NCBI GenBank assembly: GCA_035063885.1 | Contig: JAPSFM010000013.1 | Location: 1 to 64,000, forward strand | DNA: 64,000 bases | Direction of reading: 5' to 3' | Source of the DNA: CAADGY01 sp900696665 | Lineage (GTDB): Bacteria > Acidobacteriota > Terriglobia > Bryobacterales > Bryobacteraceae | Part shown: positions 43,208 to 52,117 of the stretch, in pieces | How the letters are laid out: each line of letters begins with the position of its first letter | Position numbering within the stretch: the first letter of the stretch is position 1 | Notes under the pieces: generated by a model | What the model was told of the DNA's origin: nothing | What the model saw: only the letters and a program-made list of their open reading frames with translations | Databases searched by the model: none | Made by a program: the position numbers and the translations under genes

Positions 43208-44821
43208 TCATCGGGTCCGAACCGTGCGGTCCAGAAACTCGAGTATCCGGTCTTTCACTGCGTCAGAAACATGCCGGGCCACGTAGTACTGTGACACATG
43301 CGGCTCACCCTCCACCGGCTTGAAGAAGTGGTCGAGTTCGTCGAACACGGCAAACTCTACTGGCACGCCGGCTTCAAGGGCAGTTTGATAAAGGGGCTGG
43401 GCGTCCTTTTCGAGGGATACCTGAAAATCCTTGGCTCCCTGGCAAATCAGCACAGGACATCGAACCTGCCGGATCTCCGCGAGCGGGTCCCGCGCCAGGT
43501 GATCCGCATACCATTTGCGGTGCCGCCGGGCCGCGTAGAAGCGGGCAGGCACGCGTTCCGGGGACCATTCGGCTTCCGTGATGACGACATTGACAAAACG
43601 GTCGAGTTCCTCAATTTGCTGCTGCAACTGTTCCGCGGAGTGTCCGAGCCAGCGTGCCTGTACGCGGAGCTGGTCCGCAAGCACCTCCGGCAGCTTCCGG
43701 CCCGCCATGGCGAGCAACACGAGCGCGCGCACGCGCGGGTTTGCGCGCGCAAGCATCACCGCGGCGAGCGCCCCCTGACTGTGCCCCACCAGCGCCACCT
43801 GAGAAGCATCGGCATCCGGTCTGCCGAACACACACTCCAGGACAGCCCTCGCATCGGCGACCGTTTCTTCAAAGCCGTATTCGAGGAACCCCTGGCCGAG
43901 CTCCGTTCCTCCGGTGCCGCGGGAATCGTACCGGACACCCAACCAGCCGTGCCCGGAGAGATAATCGACGATTTCATGGCTGCCAATGTCCACGGGGCCC
44001 GCAATACCGTGACGGTCCTTTGCTCCCGAGCCGGGGATGAAGAGCACGATCGGGTGCGGTCCGCCCGACAACGGCACCGTGACGGTGGTGCCGAGCCGGA
44101 CGTCTTCGGCCGGGCACGAAATCTCTTCGGCCACGAATCCGGCGTTTTCCGGAGGGTGATATTTAAGCGGCGGCCGGAGCAGATTGTCATTTCGCCACTC
44201 TGGCAGCGGTACATCCGCCGGCACCGCAACGAGCCCGTCTTTCGGGACCTCGAACCGCTGGAGAGAGCCATCTTCTCCGATCAGCAACCTTTCAAGAAAA
44301 GCAGACTCATACCAGCCACAACCCTTCGAAGATGGCGTCAGGCTGTATTCGAAGGCCGTCACGCCTCCAAATGAAAAGAAGGTTCCCGAAAACCCGCCTG
44401 CGAGTTCCTCGCGCGCCAGGCGGCAGAACAGATCGAGTTGACCGATGTTATCGCCCAAAATGCAGAGGAACGGATCCAGGTCCAGTTCCCGGCGGCTGCC
44501 ATCGGGGAGGTACAGAGTTGTACGCTCCTCGAATGCCGCGATGTTGACGTTGGAATCGGTCATGACCCTGTAACGCCGCGGATGGAGGTGTTCGTCACAG
44601 ATCAATTCGATGCGGCTGCGGAGCTTTGGTCCAGCCAGCCCGGCACGCGCGGGATCGCTTTCACTCAGAAAGTGGATACGATACAGCGGAGCGGCGCCGG
44701 GAGTGGGGGGCGCGGCAACGCCTTCGTACACGGCCCAGTGCGTGGCGTATTCGACGGCATTCAGCGAAAACACATAGCTGAAGCGTTGGCGGGGTGAGAA
44801 AGTATCCGGAAGACTTCTCAT
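43208..44821 (-). CDS. Alpha/beta hydrolase, serine-peptidase-like, with beta-rich N-terminal domain
   Basis: 537 aa, no signal peptide. Residues 1-240 are an uncharacterised beta-rich domain. The C-terminal alpha/beta hydrolase has the nucleophile GHSQGALAAVML, the strand-helix LGVRYDSRGTGGTELGQG, acid in ICQGAKDFQVSLE and His in LDHFFKP. Acyl-aminoacyl-type peptidases and esterases share this pattern. It is transcribed away from the peptide-modification operon from a shared 240-nt spacer and could act on the modified peptide or its leader, but a general esterase is equally possible. Confidence 0.72.
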   Translation of the reverse strand: MRSLPDTFSPRQRFSYVFSLNAVEYATHWAVYEGVAAPPTPGAAPLYRIHFLSESDPARAGLAGPKLRSRIELICDEHLHPRRYRVMTDSNVNIAAFEERTTLYLPDGSRRELDLDPFLCILGDNIGQLDLFCRLAREELAGGFSGTFFSFGGVTAFEYSLTPSSKGCGWYESAFLERLLIGEDGSLQRFEVPKDGLVAVPADVPLPEWRNDNLLRPPLKYHPPENAGFVAEEISCPAEDVRLGTTVTVPLSGGPHPIVLFIPGSGAKDRHGIAGPVDIGSHEIVDYLSGHGWLGVRYDSRGTGGTELGQGFLEYGFEETVADARAVLECVFGRPDADASQVALVGHSQGALAAVMLARANPRVRALVLLAMAGRKLPEVLADQLRVQARWLGHSAEQLQQQIEELDRFVNVVITEAEWSPERVPARFYAARRHRKWYADHLARDPLAEIRQVRCPVLICQGAKDFQVSLEKDAQPLYQTALEAGVPVEFAVFDELDHFFKPVEGEPHVSQYYVARHVSDAVKDRILEFLDRTVRTR

Positions 44822-44991
44822 GGAACTCTATTGCGTGCCTGGTGCAGACCGCAGCCGTCTTCAATTGTTTAGCACAAAAACGAACTGACGGAACGCGAAA
44901 TTGCACGCGAAATTGTTTACTTCGAAAAGGAAAGCATACATGTTACGCGTAGGCACCCATCTTATGGCATCGAATTTTCTGTTGAATTTTG

Positions 44992-45020
44992 TTGACACCT
45001 TGGAGATGTGAGAGTATTCT
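44992..45020 (+). promoter_or_regulatory. Near-consensus sigma-70-type promoter of the RiPP operon
   Basis: TTGACA at 44992-44997 and TATTCT at 45015-45020, separated by 17 nt. The -35 is perfect and the -10 matches 4 of 6. A start near 45027 would leave about 37 nt before the first ATG. No operator-like repeat is obvious. Confidence 0.65.
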
Positions 45021-45063
45021 GGTCTGGCACCGGGCGCTGTATTGATATTTCTGATATCCGGCT

Positions 45064-46239
45064 ATGCGGGTTCTTGAAAGCCGTCAAATTACGGTCCTGA
45101 CGACCAATACATGTACCGCGGCCTGTTCTCACTGCTGCATGAATTCCGGCCCGGAGCGCAAGGGCAGGCTAACCTTTACTCAGATCCGCGGCTGGATCGA
45201 TGAAATTGCTCATCAAACCGAAATCCGAACCATTATCTTTGCCGGCGGAGAGCCGCTTTTGCTCGGGCCCGATATATTCGCCGCCATATCTCATGCCCGG
45301 TTGAGATGTCTTAGTACGCGCCTGGTGACCAACGCCTATTGGGCGCTCAACGATGCTCGCGCCCGGGATATCTGCCAGAAGCTGGTGGATGCCGGACTCG
45401 ACGAATTGAACATCAGCATCGACGACTTCCATCTGCCCTACGTCGATCCCCTGAACGTGCGGCGTGCGTTCCAGGCTGCCCGCCGGATGGATTTTCAATC
45501 CGTCGTAGTAGTGCATTGCACGGGTCCTACCACCACGTTCAACGATGAACAACTTGATGCCCTGCTGGGTGAACAACTGCCCCGCCTGTTTGACGGTGCG
45601 CGCGAGCGGACGCTGTTTGATACCCCGGGGCGGCGGCCGTTTGTGTGCATTTCCAACACGTCGCTTCAGGCGGTCGGCAGGGCAGGCCAGTGCCTTTTGA
45701 GCTCGGATATCGAAATGGATGAACGTTGGGAGCGGCGCTCACGCGAGATCGGGGGATGCCCCTGGGCTGTTCGCTCCCCCGCCATAACACCAGATGGCCA
45801 TCTCGTGAGCTGCTGTGGCTTCGAAGTGAGGGGAAACGAAGTGCTCGATATAGGCGATCTTGCGGGACATTCGTTGACCGAACTGCTCGATCAGGCCGAC
45901 CGTGATCTGCCTCTGAACTGGATCGCACTCGAAGGTCCTTACGCTATTATGGATTTTCTTAAGGCGCGGGATCCCACTCTTCCTTTCCACGAACGCTATG
46001 GCAGCTACTGCGAGCTATGCCAGCACATTGTTACGGACCCGGCCATCCAAAAGGCCCTATTCGACAACATGGACCGGCGTGTGTTTCACATCCTACAGCG
46101 CCGGGAGGACATCAAGGCCGTGCTCCAGCAGCAAGCTGAAGTCGAAGACTGGCTGAGCGAACCTGCTATAGAGCCGCAACCTACCGGGCCTATGCCCGAA
46201 TATCAGACTACCGTTACAGGAGGTCACGCGCATGGATAA
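45064..46239 (+). CDS. Radical SAM protein with SPASM-like C-terminal cysteines (RiPP maturase)
   Basis: 391 aa. Radical SAM cluster CX3CX2C at Cys17, Cys21, Cys24 (TNTCTAACSHC), SAM-binding IIFAGGEPLLLG at about 57-68. The C-terminal third has extra cysteines in GGCPWAVRSPAITPDGHLVS, then SCCGFE, and YGSYCELCQ, as in SPASM/twitch proteins that hold auxiliary clusters and modify peptides (AlbA, PqqE, epimerases). It is the first gene of the operon, and its stop overlaps the precursor start, so protein and substrate are made together. Reaction unknown; epimerisation or cross-linking of the precursor are the main options. Confidence 0.85.
   Translation: MRVLESRQITVLTTNTCTAACSHCCMNSGPERKGRLTFTQIRGWIDEIAHQTEIRTIIFAGGEPLLLGPDIFAAISHARLRCLSTRLVTNAYWALNDARARDICQKLVDAGLDELNISIDDFHLPYVDPLNVRRAFQAARRMDFQSVVVVHCTGPTTTFNDEQLDALLGEQLPRLFDGARERTLFDTPGRRPFVCISNTSLQAVGRAGQCLLSSDIEMDERWERRSREIGGCPWAVRSPAITPDGHLVSCCGFEVRGNEVLDIGDLAGHSLTELLDQADRDLPLNWIALEGPYAIMDFLKARDPTLPFHERYGSYCELCQHIVTDPAIQKALFDNMDRRVFHILQRREDIKAVLQQQAEVEDWLSEPAIEPQPTGPMPEYQTTVTGGHAHG
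46218..46224 (+). promoter_or_regulatory. Strong ribosome-binding site of the precursor gene
   Basis: AGGAGGT, 7 nt before the ATG at 46232, inside the 3' end of the radical SAM gene. It is the best ribosome site seen in the cluster and would let the precursor be made in excess over its enzymes. Confidence 0.7.
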
Positions 46240-46906
46240 ACGTAACCTGGCCAATTGGGAAGTTCTCGCCAAGATCCGCCAGGAAGTTGTCGCAAATCCC
46301 GAACTTCGCAAGAACTTCTACGATAATCCGATGGCCGCACTCGAACGCGCGGGCATGGATCTCGACCAGCCGTTGATTCCGGGCATTTCCGGCTCGTCCA
46401 TCCGGCAGATTCTCGAAGAGAATCCAGGCATCGCCGCGGCCCTGCCGGAAACAGTGCAGACGGGAGCTGAATCTGCCCTCGCCGTGAGAGTCCGTGGCGA
46501 AGAGGTTGGCTTAGCCTTGGCGAACGCCAACGCCAACGCCAACGCCAATGCCAATGCTAATGCCAATGCTAACGCCAACGCCAATGCCAATGCCAATGCC
46601 AACGCCAATACGAACGGCTTCGGCTTCATCCTGGAAACCGCCATCTGGCAGGACGGCCTGCGCGAGAAATTGTTCGCCGACGCGAAAGCGAATCTGGGTG
46701 CGCTGCGCATGAGCGAAGCGAAGGTCATAACGCTGGTGGACCGCATTGCCCGCGACGCCAGCCGCAAAACAAACGAGGTGAAGGTGAGGGGAGGCGTCGA
46801 ACAAACCTTCGTGCACCGGCACGGCGACTTTAACGTCGAGGTGGGAGTGTTCGAAAATCCGCAGGGTCTGCGGACCATTCGCTCCGCGCGAGTGACAAAA
46901 GCTTAG
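46232..46906 (+). CDS. RiPP precursor-like protein with (Ala-Asn)15 tract
   Basis: 224 aa. Residues 8-45 (WEVLAKIRQEVVANPELRKN, FYDNPMAALERAGM) resemble nitrile-hydratase-like/NHLP leader peptides. Residues 97-128 are fifteen Ala-Asn pairs then Thr-Asn. Residues about 129-224 contain a second leader-like stretch (LREKLFADAKANLGALRM) that aligns with the first and a basic, beta-rich tail (GGVEQTFVHRHGDFNVEVGV). The gene lies between a SPASM-like radical SAM gene and two C-methyltransferases, so this is their probable substrate. Whether the Ala-Asn tract is the mature core is inferred. I do not know a described family with this design. Confidence 0.8.
   Translation: MDKRNLANWEVLAKIRQEVVANPELRKNFYDNPMAALERAGMDLDQPLIPGISGSSIRQILEENPGIAAALPETVQTGAESALAVRVRGEEVGLALANANANANANANANANANANANANANANANTNGFGFILETAIWQDGLREKLFADAKANLGALRMSEAKVITLVDRIARDASRKTNEVKVRGGVEQTFVHRHGDFNVEVGVFENPQGLRTIRSARVTKA
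46520..46615 (+). repeat. Hexanucleotide-type coding repeat: (Ala-Asn)15-Thr-Asn
   Basis: Sixteen codon pairs, GCN-AAY fifteen times then ACG-AAC. Ala is GCC mostly with GCG once and GCT twice; Asn alternates AAC (7) and AAT (8). The mixed third bases show that the protein pattern is kept by selection and not just by recent slippage, although the tract could still expand or contract in six-base steps. Confidence 0.9.
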
Positions 46907-46941
46907 CTGCGCCGGGATTGTTCTGTCCGGATAACCTGCCA

Positions 46942-48954
46942 ATGGAACGCGTGCTGTTGCTCCATATGCCACTGGCAGTTCCGACGGTCCCCAATCTCGC
47001 CGTCGAGCTGCTTGCCGGTGTGCTTGCGCGATCCGGAATCGAGGCCGATGTTTTCTACGGAACGTGCCGGCTGGCGCGCACGCCCGCTATCAGTTCCTAC
47101 ATACACAGCATCACAGGGGGCGTTATTTTCACGCCCCTCTATTACTCCAGCGAATCCCCGGAGTCAGTGGCACGCCGGCTGATCGATTGTCCGAAAGCGG
47201 TTTCGGAATTGTTCGGGAACTTCAAGCGCTTCCGGGCGGAGCGCCGGGATGCGCCCGCCGAATGGGGTGTCCCGCGTAGGAGCGTTGGGTCGGAATGGCC
47301 CTTCGGCTCGGACTGCGACGAGTTGCTTGCTGACGTGCTCACGCACATGGATGCCGCGCGGCTCTGCCTGAAACGCTGTCTCGAGGACATCCCTGTGGGG
47401 CGATACGACGTTTTTGCGTTCTCTTTGATGTTCGACGCGCAAAAACTTGCTTCTCTCGCGCTGGCCAAATGGCTGAAGGAGAGAGAACCACATGCGGCTG
47501 TGCTGTTCGGCGGCACCGCCTGCGATGGCGACATGGGCTACGAACTGCTTCAGCGTTTTCCCTGTGTCGATGCTGTCGCGCAAGGAGAGGCCGATCTGAC
47601 CATCGCCGGCGCAATCCGCGCGCTTCGCGGCGAGCGGCCCCTCGAAAGCATCCCCGGACTGCTCTTCCGCTTCGGAACCACTGTCACCGCCTCGCCTCCC
47701 GCTCCCAAGCTCGAGCAACTTGACGCTCTGCCGGTGCCCGATTACACGAGTTTCCTTCAGCAGTTGTCCGCGAGCGACTGGAAACACGACGATCCGTTCA
47801 TCCTGTTTGAGGCCTCACGCGGTTGCTGGTGGGGCGAAAGGCATCATTGCAAATTTTGCGGGCTTCGAGCCGATGGGCTTGCCTACAGGCGGAAGTCTCC
47901 CGCGCGCGTTCGTGCGGAAATCCAGGAACTGGCCTCGCGCTATCCTGTGCACCGCGCGCTCTACTCCACCGACGCCATTCTGGACTACCGGGCCCTTCGC
48001 AATCTCATGCCAACGCTGCCCGGCCTTGCCGCGCGGCACCAATGGAAGCTCTTCTTTGAACTCAAGTCCAACCTGCACAAGCACGAAGTAGCACTACTTT
48101 CCGAGTCCGGCGTCACTACCGTTCAGCCGGGCATAGAAACCTTCAGCGACCGCGTACTCGCGCTCATGGACAAGGGGAATCGCGGAATCCGTCAAGTCCA
48201 GTTCCTCAAGTGGCTCGCCTCTTACGGCATTGGCATCATCTACAACATCATCCTCGGCACCCCCGGAGAGACACCCGAAGACTACGACGAAATGACTCGC
48301 TTGCTTCCGTATCTCTGGCACCTGCCGCCGCCGGCTTCGGTGAACTATCTCAGCCTCGACAAATTCAGCCCCTACATGCGGCATCCGGAAGCCTATGGTT
48401 TTCGCGACGTGCGGGCTGTCACCGTCTACGGGCAACTGTTTCCGGACCCTTGTGTGAACCTCTCCCGCATCGCCTACAAGTTCGAGTACTGCTCCAACGA
48501 GATGGACAACCCTCAATTGCGGCAGGCATGGGGAGAGTTCGAGCTCGCTCTGCAGGCCTGGCGCGAGGAGCACGACTTCAGGCAGCTATTGATACGCGAT
48601 TCTCCATCTGGCCTCGAGATTATGGAGAAAGACCATGGTGAATCGACCCGCGTGCGGCTGCATGGAGAGGCTGCCCGCCTCTACCGGTTTTGTGATGCTG
48701 CAAGAAGCTTCCGCGCGATCCGCTCCGCGTTCCCGCTGGTTCCCGAGAGTGTGCTCCGGCTACGCCTCGCTCTGTGGACGGGACGCCGGTGGATGTATGC
48801 CTCCGCGTCTGATGAATTCCTCGCCCTCGCGGTAGAGGTCGACCCGCCTCCGAGCGGCGCCAGCGCGCGGGTCGCGATAGACGAGGAGCCTGTCCCATGC
48901 AGTCCGCAGCACCTCGTTTCCATTTCGACAATCGGAGGAGAAATGCAAACATGA
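46942..48954 (+). CDS. Cobalamin-type radical SAM C-methyltransferase, RiPP maturation family (copy 1)
   Basis: 670 aa from the ATG at 46942. N-terminal cobalamin-binding-like Rossmann domain (VPNLAVELLAGVLARSGIEA, AVLFGGTACDGDMGYELLQR, GEADLTIAGAI). Radical SAM cluster CX7CX2C at Cys295, Cys303, Cys306 (RGCWWGERHHCKFCG), a spacing specific to the TIGR03975 'RiPP maturation radical SAM C-methyltransferase' family. Later ELKSNLHKHEVALL, PGIETFSDRVLALMDKGN and ILGTPGETPEDY complete the barrel. Such enzymes add methyl groups to unactivated carbons, as PoyB/PoyC do in polytheonamide. Confidence 0.88.
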   Translation: MERVLLLHMPLAVPTVPNLAVELLAGVLARSGIEADVFYGTCRLARTPAISSYIHSITGGVIFTPLYYSSESPESVARRLIDCPKAVSELFGNFKRFRAERRDAPAEWGVPRRSVGSEWPFGSDCDELLADVLTHMDAARLCLKRCLEDIPVGRYDVFAFSLMFDAQKLASLALAKWLKEREPHAAVLFGGTACDGDMGYELLQRFPCVDAVAQGEADLTIAGAIRALRGERPLESIPGLLFRFGTTVTASPPAPKLEQLDALPVPDYTSFLQQLSASDWKHDDPFILFEASRGCWWGERHHCKFCGLRADGLAYRRKSPARVRAEIQELASRYPVHRALYSTDAILDYRALRNLMPTLPGLAARHQWKLFFELKSNLHKHEVALLSESGVTTVQPGIETFSDRVLALMDKGNRGIRQVQFLKWLASYGIGIIYNIILGTPGETPEDYDEMTRLLPYLWHLPPPASVNYLSLDKFSPYMRHPEAYGFRDVRAVTVYGQLFPDPCVNLSRIAYKFEYCSNEMDNPQLRQAWGEFELALQAWREEHDFRQLLIRDSPSGLEIMEKDHGESTRVRLHGEAARLYRFCDAARSFRAIRSAFPLVPESVLRLRLALWTGRRWMYASASDEFLALAVEVDPPPSGASARVAIDEEPVPCSPQHLVSISTIGGEMQT

Positions 48955-50984
48955 GCGAAAAGGTCCTCTTGCTTACCATGCCCTGGGCTACGCCCGTGCA
49001 TCCTTCTCTCGCCCTGGGACTGCTGAGTGCGATCCTGCGCGATCACGGGATCGAAAGCGAGTGTCTCTATGGCAATCTGCTGCTGCCTCGCCGCGCGGCT
49101 TCCAGCGTCTATGCCATTCAGGACCCGGGTCATTATGAAGACCGCAGCGCAGGACTCGCTTTTGCGCCCTACCTGTATCCTCAAGTCACACCCGCGCAGA
49201 TCGCCGAGGAGGTCGCCGAGAGGCACCTCGCGATTGTCGGCCGGGAAGGTCACCTCGAAACCTCACATTGGCGCCTGGACGTAGCCGGGCAGGCCACGCG
49301 TGACAAGCTCGTCGAGCAGACCCTCGAGGACATTGAAGGCGCGGGCATCTGCCTGGAGCGGTGCATGCAGCGGATTCAGGCAGGAAGTTACGACATCGTA
49401 GGCATGTCGCTGACTTTCGAAACGCAACTGATCGGCTCGCTCGCGCTTGCGCGCCGCATCAGACAGTTCCGGCCGGATATGCGAATCATCCTCGGCGGCG
49501 CGGCCTGCACGTCCAACCAGGGCGTTGCGATTCTGAAGGCGTTCGACACGATTGATGCCGTGTGTCTCGGCGAAGCCGACGCGATCGTTGTACCACTGAT
49601 CGAAGGGCTTCGCACGAAGCCCTCGAAGCTCGCGAACATTCCAGGAATCGCCTACCGCGGCATGGATGGCGTTTTCGCCACACGCCAGCCTGAACCCATA
49701 CGCGATCTGGATTGGATTCCCCGTCCCAATTACGACCCCTACGTGGAACAGAAAGCCGCGAGTGAATGGACCGGCTCGCCCACCGTGCTGCTCTTCGAGA
49801 CCTCACGAGGATGCTGGTGGGGTGAGAAACATCTATGCAGCTTCTGCGGTCTGAATGCCGAGACGCTGACCTACCGGAGCAAGAGCGCGCAGCGTGTCAT
49901 GCAGGACATCGCGGGCCTGTGCGAACGCTACGATACCACCGACGGGCTGCAAGCCGTCGACAACATTTTCGATCCGCGCTACTTCGCCGATTTGGCGCCG
50001 AGGCTCGCCGCTTTCCAGAAGCAGACGCCGGTTACCCTGTTCTTCGAAATCAAATCCAATATCAATCTCAACCAGATGTATCAGCTTGCCGCCAGCGGGT
50101 TCGGCACGCTGCAACCCGGCATTGAGGCGTTCAACGACCACATCCTCTCGCTGATGGACAAAGGCGCCAATACCATCCAGCAGATCAACTTCATCAAATG
50201 GGCGCACCAGTTGGGTATCAGCCCTACTTACAACATACTCATGCGCAACCCCGGCGAGACTGCCCAGGACTATCGCGACATGATCGCCCTGCTCCCGTAC
50301 ATCGAGCATCTACCGCCGCCGAACGGGATCGCGAACATGCAACTCGAACGGTATAGCCCGTACTTTCTGAACCCGGCGAAGTACGGCATTCGCCACGTGC
50401 GCCCGAAACATCACTACCGGCTGATGTTCCCCGATGAACGTGTCGACATCGATGAGCTTGTGTATCAGTTCGATTTCGATCACGACGAGCTCGACGCTCC
50501 AGATCTCGTTGCTGCACGCCGTGATTTTCTCATTGCGACATTGAACTGGAAAGCTGCATTCAAAGTCCACCGGCTCATCTATCACCGCTGGAACTCCAAA
50601 ATTCTCATTCTGGACCGGCGTGGAAAGTCCGACCATTCGGAATGGCTCAGCGGACTCGCAGCCGATGTCTTCCTTTTCCTCGACCAAGGGCATCCGTTCA
50701 ACGTGATCCGCAGGCGCTTTCCCACCGTCCCGGAGCAAGTGCTGCAAGCGTTTCTCGATCGCATGGTGGCGGCAAAGTATGTTTACCGGCACAAGCCGAA
50801 AGATACCTACGTGACGGTTGCGCTCCGCGTGTACGAAGATCCGGAACAATGCCGGAAGGAGATGGACGCCGCAGTGGAGCAATCACAGGCGAGGCGGCGT
50901 AATCGCGCGGCAGTGCCCCACGGACTGGTTGCTCTCGAGCCGGCGTTCGCCTCCGCACCCGCACCCGGTTCCTGTGGTTCCTGA
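48951..50984 (+). CDS. Cobalamin-type radical SAM C-methyltransferase, RiPP maturation family (copy 2)
   Basis: 677 aa from the ATG at 48951, which overlaps the stop of copy 1 by 4 nt (ATGA). Same layout: cobalamin-like domain with IILGGAACTSNQG and CLGEADAIVV, cluster CX7CX2C at Cys288, Cys296, Cys299 (RGCWWGEKHLCSFCG), then EIKSNINLNQMYQLAASGFG, PGIEAFNDHILSLMDKGAN and LMRNPGETAQDY. The two copies are clearly paralogues but well diverged, so they probably methylate different positions. The C-terminal tail is basic and Ala/Pro-rich. The gene ends 7 nt from the convergent methyltransferase gene. Confidence 0.88.
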   Translation: MSEKVLLLTMPWATPVHPSLALGLLSAILRDHGIESECLYGNLLLPRRAASSVYAIQDPGHYEDRSAGLAFAPYLYPQVTPAQIAEEVAERHLAIVGREGHLETSHWRLDVAGQATRDKLVEQTLEDIEGAGICLERCMQRIQAGSYDIVGMSLTFETQLIGSLALARRIRQFRPDMRIILGGAACTSNQGVAILKAFDTIDAVCLGEADAIVVPLIEGLRTKPSKLANIPGIAYRGMDGVFATRQPEPIRDLDWIPRPNYDPYVEQKAASEWTGSPTVLLFETSRGCWWGEKHLCSFCGLNAETLTYRSKSAQRVMQDIAGLCERYDTTDGLQAVDNIFDPRYFADLAPRLAAFQKQTPVTLFFEIKSNINLNQMYQLAASGFGTLQPGIEAFNDHILSLMDKGANTIQQINFIKWAHQLGISPTYNILMRNPGETAQDYRDMIALLPYIEHLPPPNGIANMQLERYSPYFLNPAKYGIRHVRPKHHYRLMFPDERVDIDELVYQFDFDHDELDAPDLVAARRDFLIATLNWKAAFKVHRLIYHRWNSKILILDRRGKSDHSEWLSGLAADVFLFLDQGHPFNVIRRRFPTVPEQVLQAFLDRMVAAKYVYRHKPKDTYVTVALRVYEDPEQCRKEMDAAVEQSQARRRNRAAVPHGLVALEPAFASAPAPGSCGS

Positions 50985-50991
50985 GCACAGA

Positions 50992-52113
50992 TCAACGCGA
51001 AATGTACCAGAACCCTGCGTGATCCTCGTAGTGCCTCGTCAACTCGAGACCGGGCTTCCGGTCGTCTCGTAAGATGGCAAGGAAGAACAGATAAAGGTGC
51101 GTTGCGCCGAGCGTCCGCAGGTGCGCTTCGAGCGCGTCTCTCACTGGTTCGACATCGAGGTGCGCCGCCGCCGCACACGTCCAGGCCAGACCATCGAACA
51201 TGTGGGCGCCGCGGACCAGCGGCAGCGCGGATGGGATGGTCATCCGAATCCGCAGTCCGTTGCGTTCCGCCAACTCACGTAACTCGGCTTCGCATCCCGG
51301 TGCGTCCCAATCGCCCGTGCAGGTGCCGATGATCTGGCAGACTCCACCGGGCTTGAGCGCAGCCGGCAGTCCCTTCAATATCCGGCGCGTAATATCGAGC
51401 CCGTCCGCTCCGCCGTGCCCCACAAACGGGTATGGCAGATCCGGTGGAAAGGGCAACAGAGGCGGGTTGGCCGAGATAAAGTCAAATTCGAGGCCGGGCA
51501 CCGCCGAGAACAGATCGCCTGTCCGGATCTCGACCCGGTCCTCGAGCCCGTTCATCACCACATTCAACTCCGCGTGCGCGGCCGCAAGGGGATTCACATC
51601 AACGGCGATTACACGGCTGGCTCTTCCGCTGCACACGAGTGCCTGAATGCCCGGCCCCGTACACAAGTCCAGACACACATCACCGCGAGACGGCATCAGA
51701 TGCAGCGCTAGCGCGGCCGAGTCCTCTCCGAAGTAAGCGATAGGATTCACTCCGGGACGCTGTGCGAAGACGAGGAACCCGAGTAATGGCAGGAGCACCA
51801 TATTGCCAGTGTGCAGTTTCTCGCCCTCCGGCAGCAGAATGCTCAAGCTGATGAGCGCATCGATCTCCTGATCAGAGAATACGAGCGCGAGTTCGTCCCG
51901 GGCGACACGGCGCCCCAGCAGAAAAACGGAAACCAGAACCCGCAAGGACGCCGGCAGCAAATCCAGATCCGCCGCCCAAAGGTCTACGCGCAAATTCAGC
52001 GGCCCATAGATGGCATATGCATCCACGTAGCCTTCACCCGCAAGCACCCGCGGCAGATTCTTCAATGCCGCAATGCCGGCGGCTAACGTAGTCGTGCGCT
52101 GAGCACCTGTCAT
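50992..52113 (-). CDS. HemK-like SAM methyltransferase with NPPL motif
   Basis: 373 aa from the ATG at 52113. An N-terminal helical domain of about 115 residues leads into a class I methyltransferase: motif I LDLCTGPGIQALVCSGRASR, acidic IAVDVNPLAAAHAELN, and motif IV SANPPLLPFP. The NPP(Y/F/L) signature is typical for enzymes that methylate planar amide or ring nitrogens, such as PrmC/HemK on glutamine. With an Asn-rich precursor next door, Asn side-chain N-methylation is an attractive guess. Starts 4 nt after the kinase-like gene. Confidence 0.78.
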   Translation of the reverse strand: MTGAQRTTTLAAGIAALKNLPRVLAGEGYVDAYAIYGPLNLRVDLWAADLDLLPASLRVLVSVFLLGRRVARDELALVFSDQEIDALISLSILLPEGEKLHTGNMVLLPLLGFLVFAQRPGVNPIAYFGEDSAALALHLMPSRGDVCLDLCTGPGIQALVCSGRASRVIAVDVNPLAAAHAELNVVMNGLEDRVEIRTGDLFSAVPGLEFDFISANPPLLPFPPDLPYPFVGHGGADGLDITRRILKGLPAALKPGGVCQIIGTCTGDWDAPGCEAELRELAERNGLRIRMTIPSALPLVRGAHMFDGLAWTCAAAAHLDVEPVRDALEAHLRTLGATHLYLFFLAILRDDRKPGLELTRHYEDHAGFWYISR

Positions 52114-52117
52114 TGTT

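Noticed and set aside
46318..46972. Minus-strand frames opposite the precursor with long Leu-Ala or Ile-Gly repeats
   Set aside because: They are antisense readings of the Ala-Asn codons, have no ribosome site, and the plus-strand gene has a strong one.
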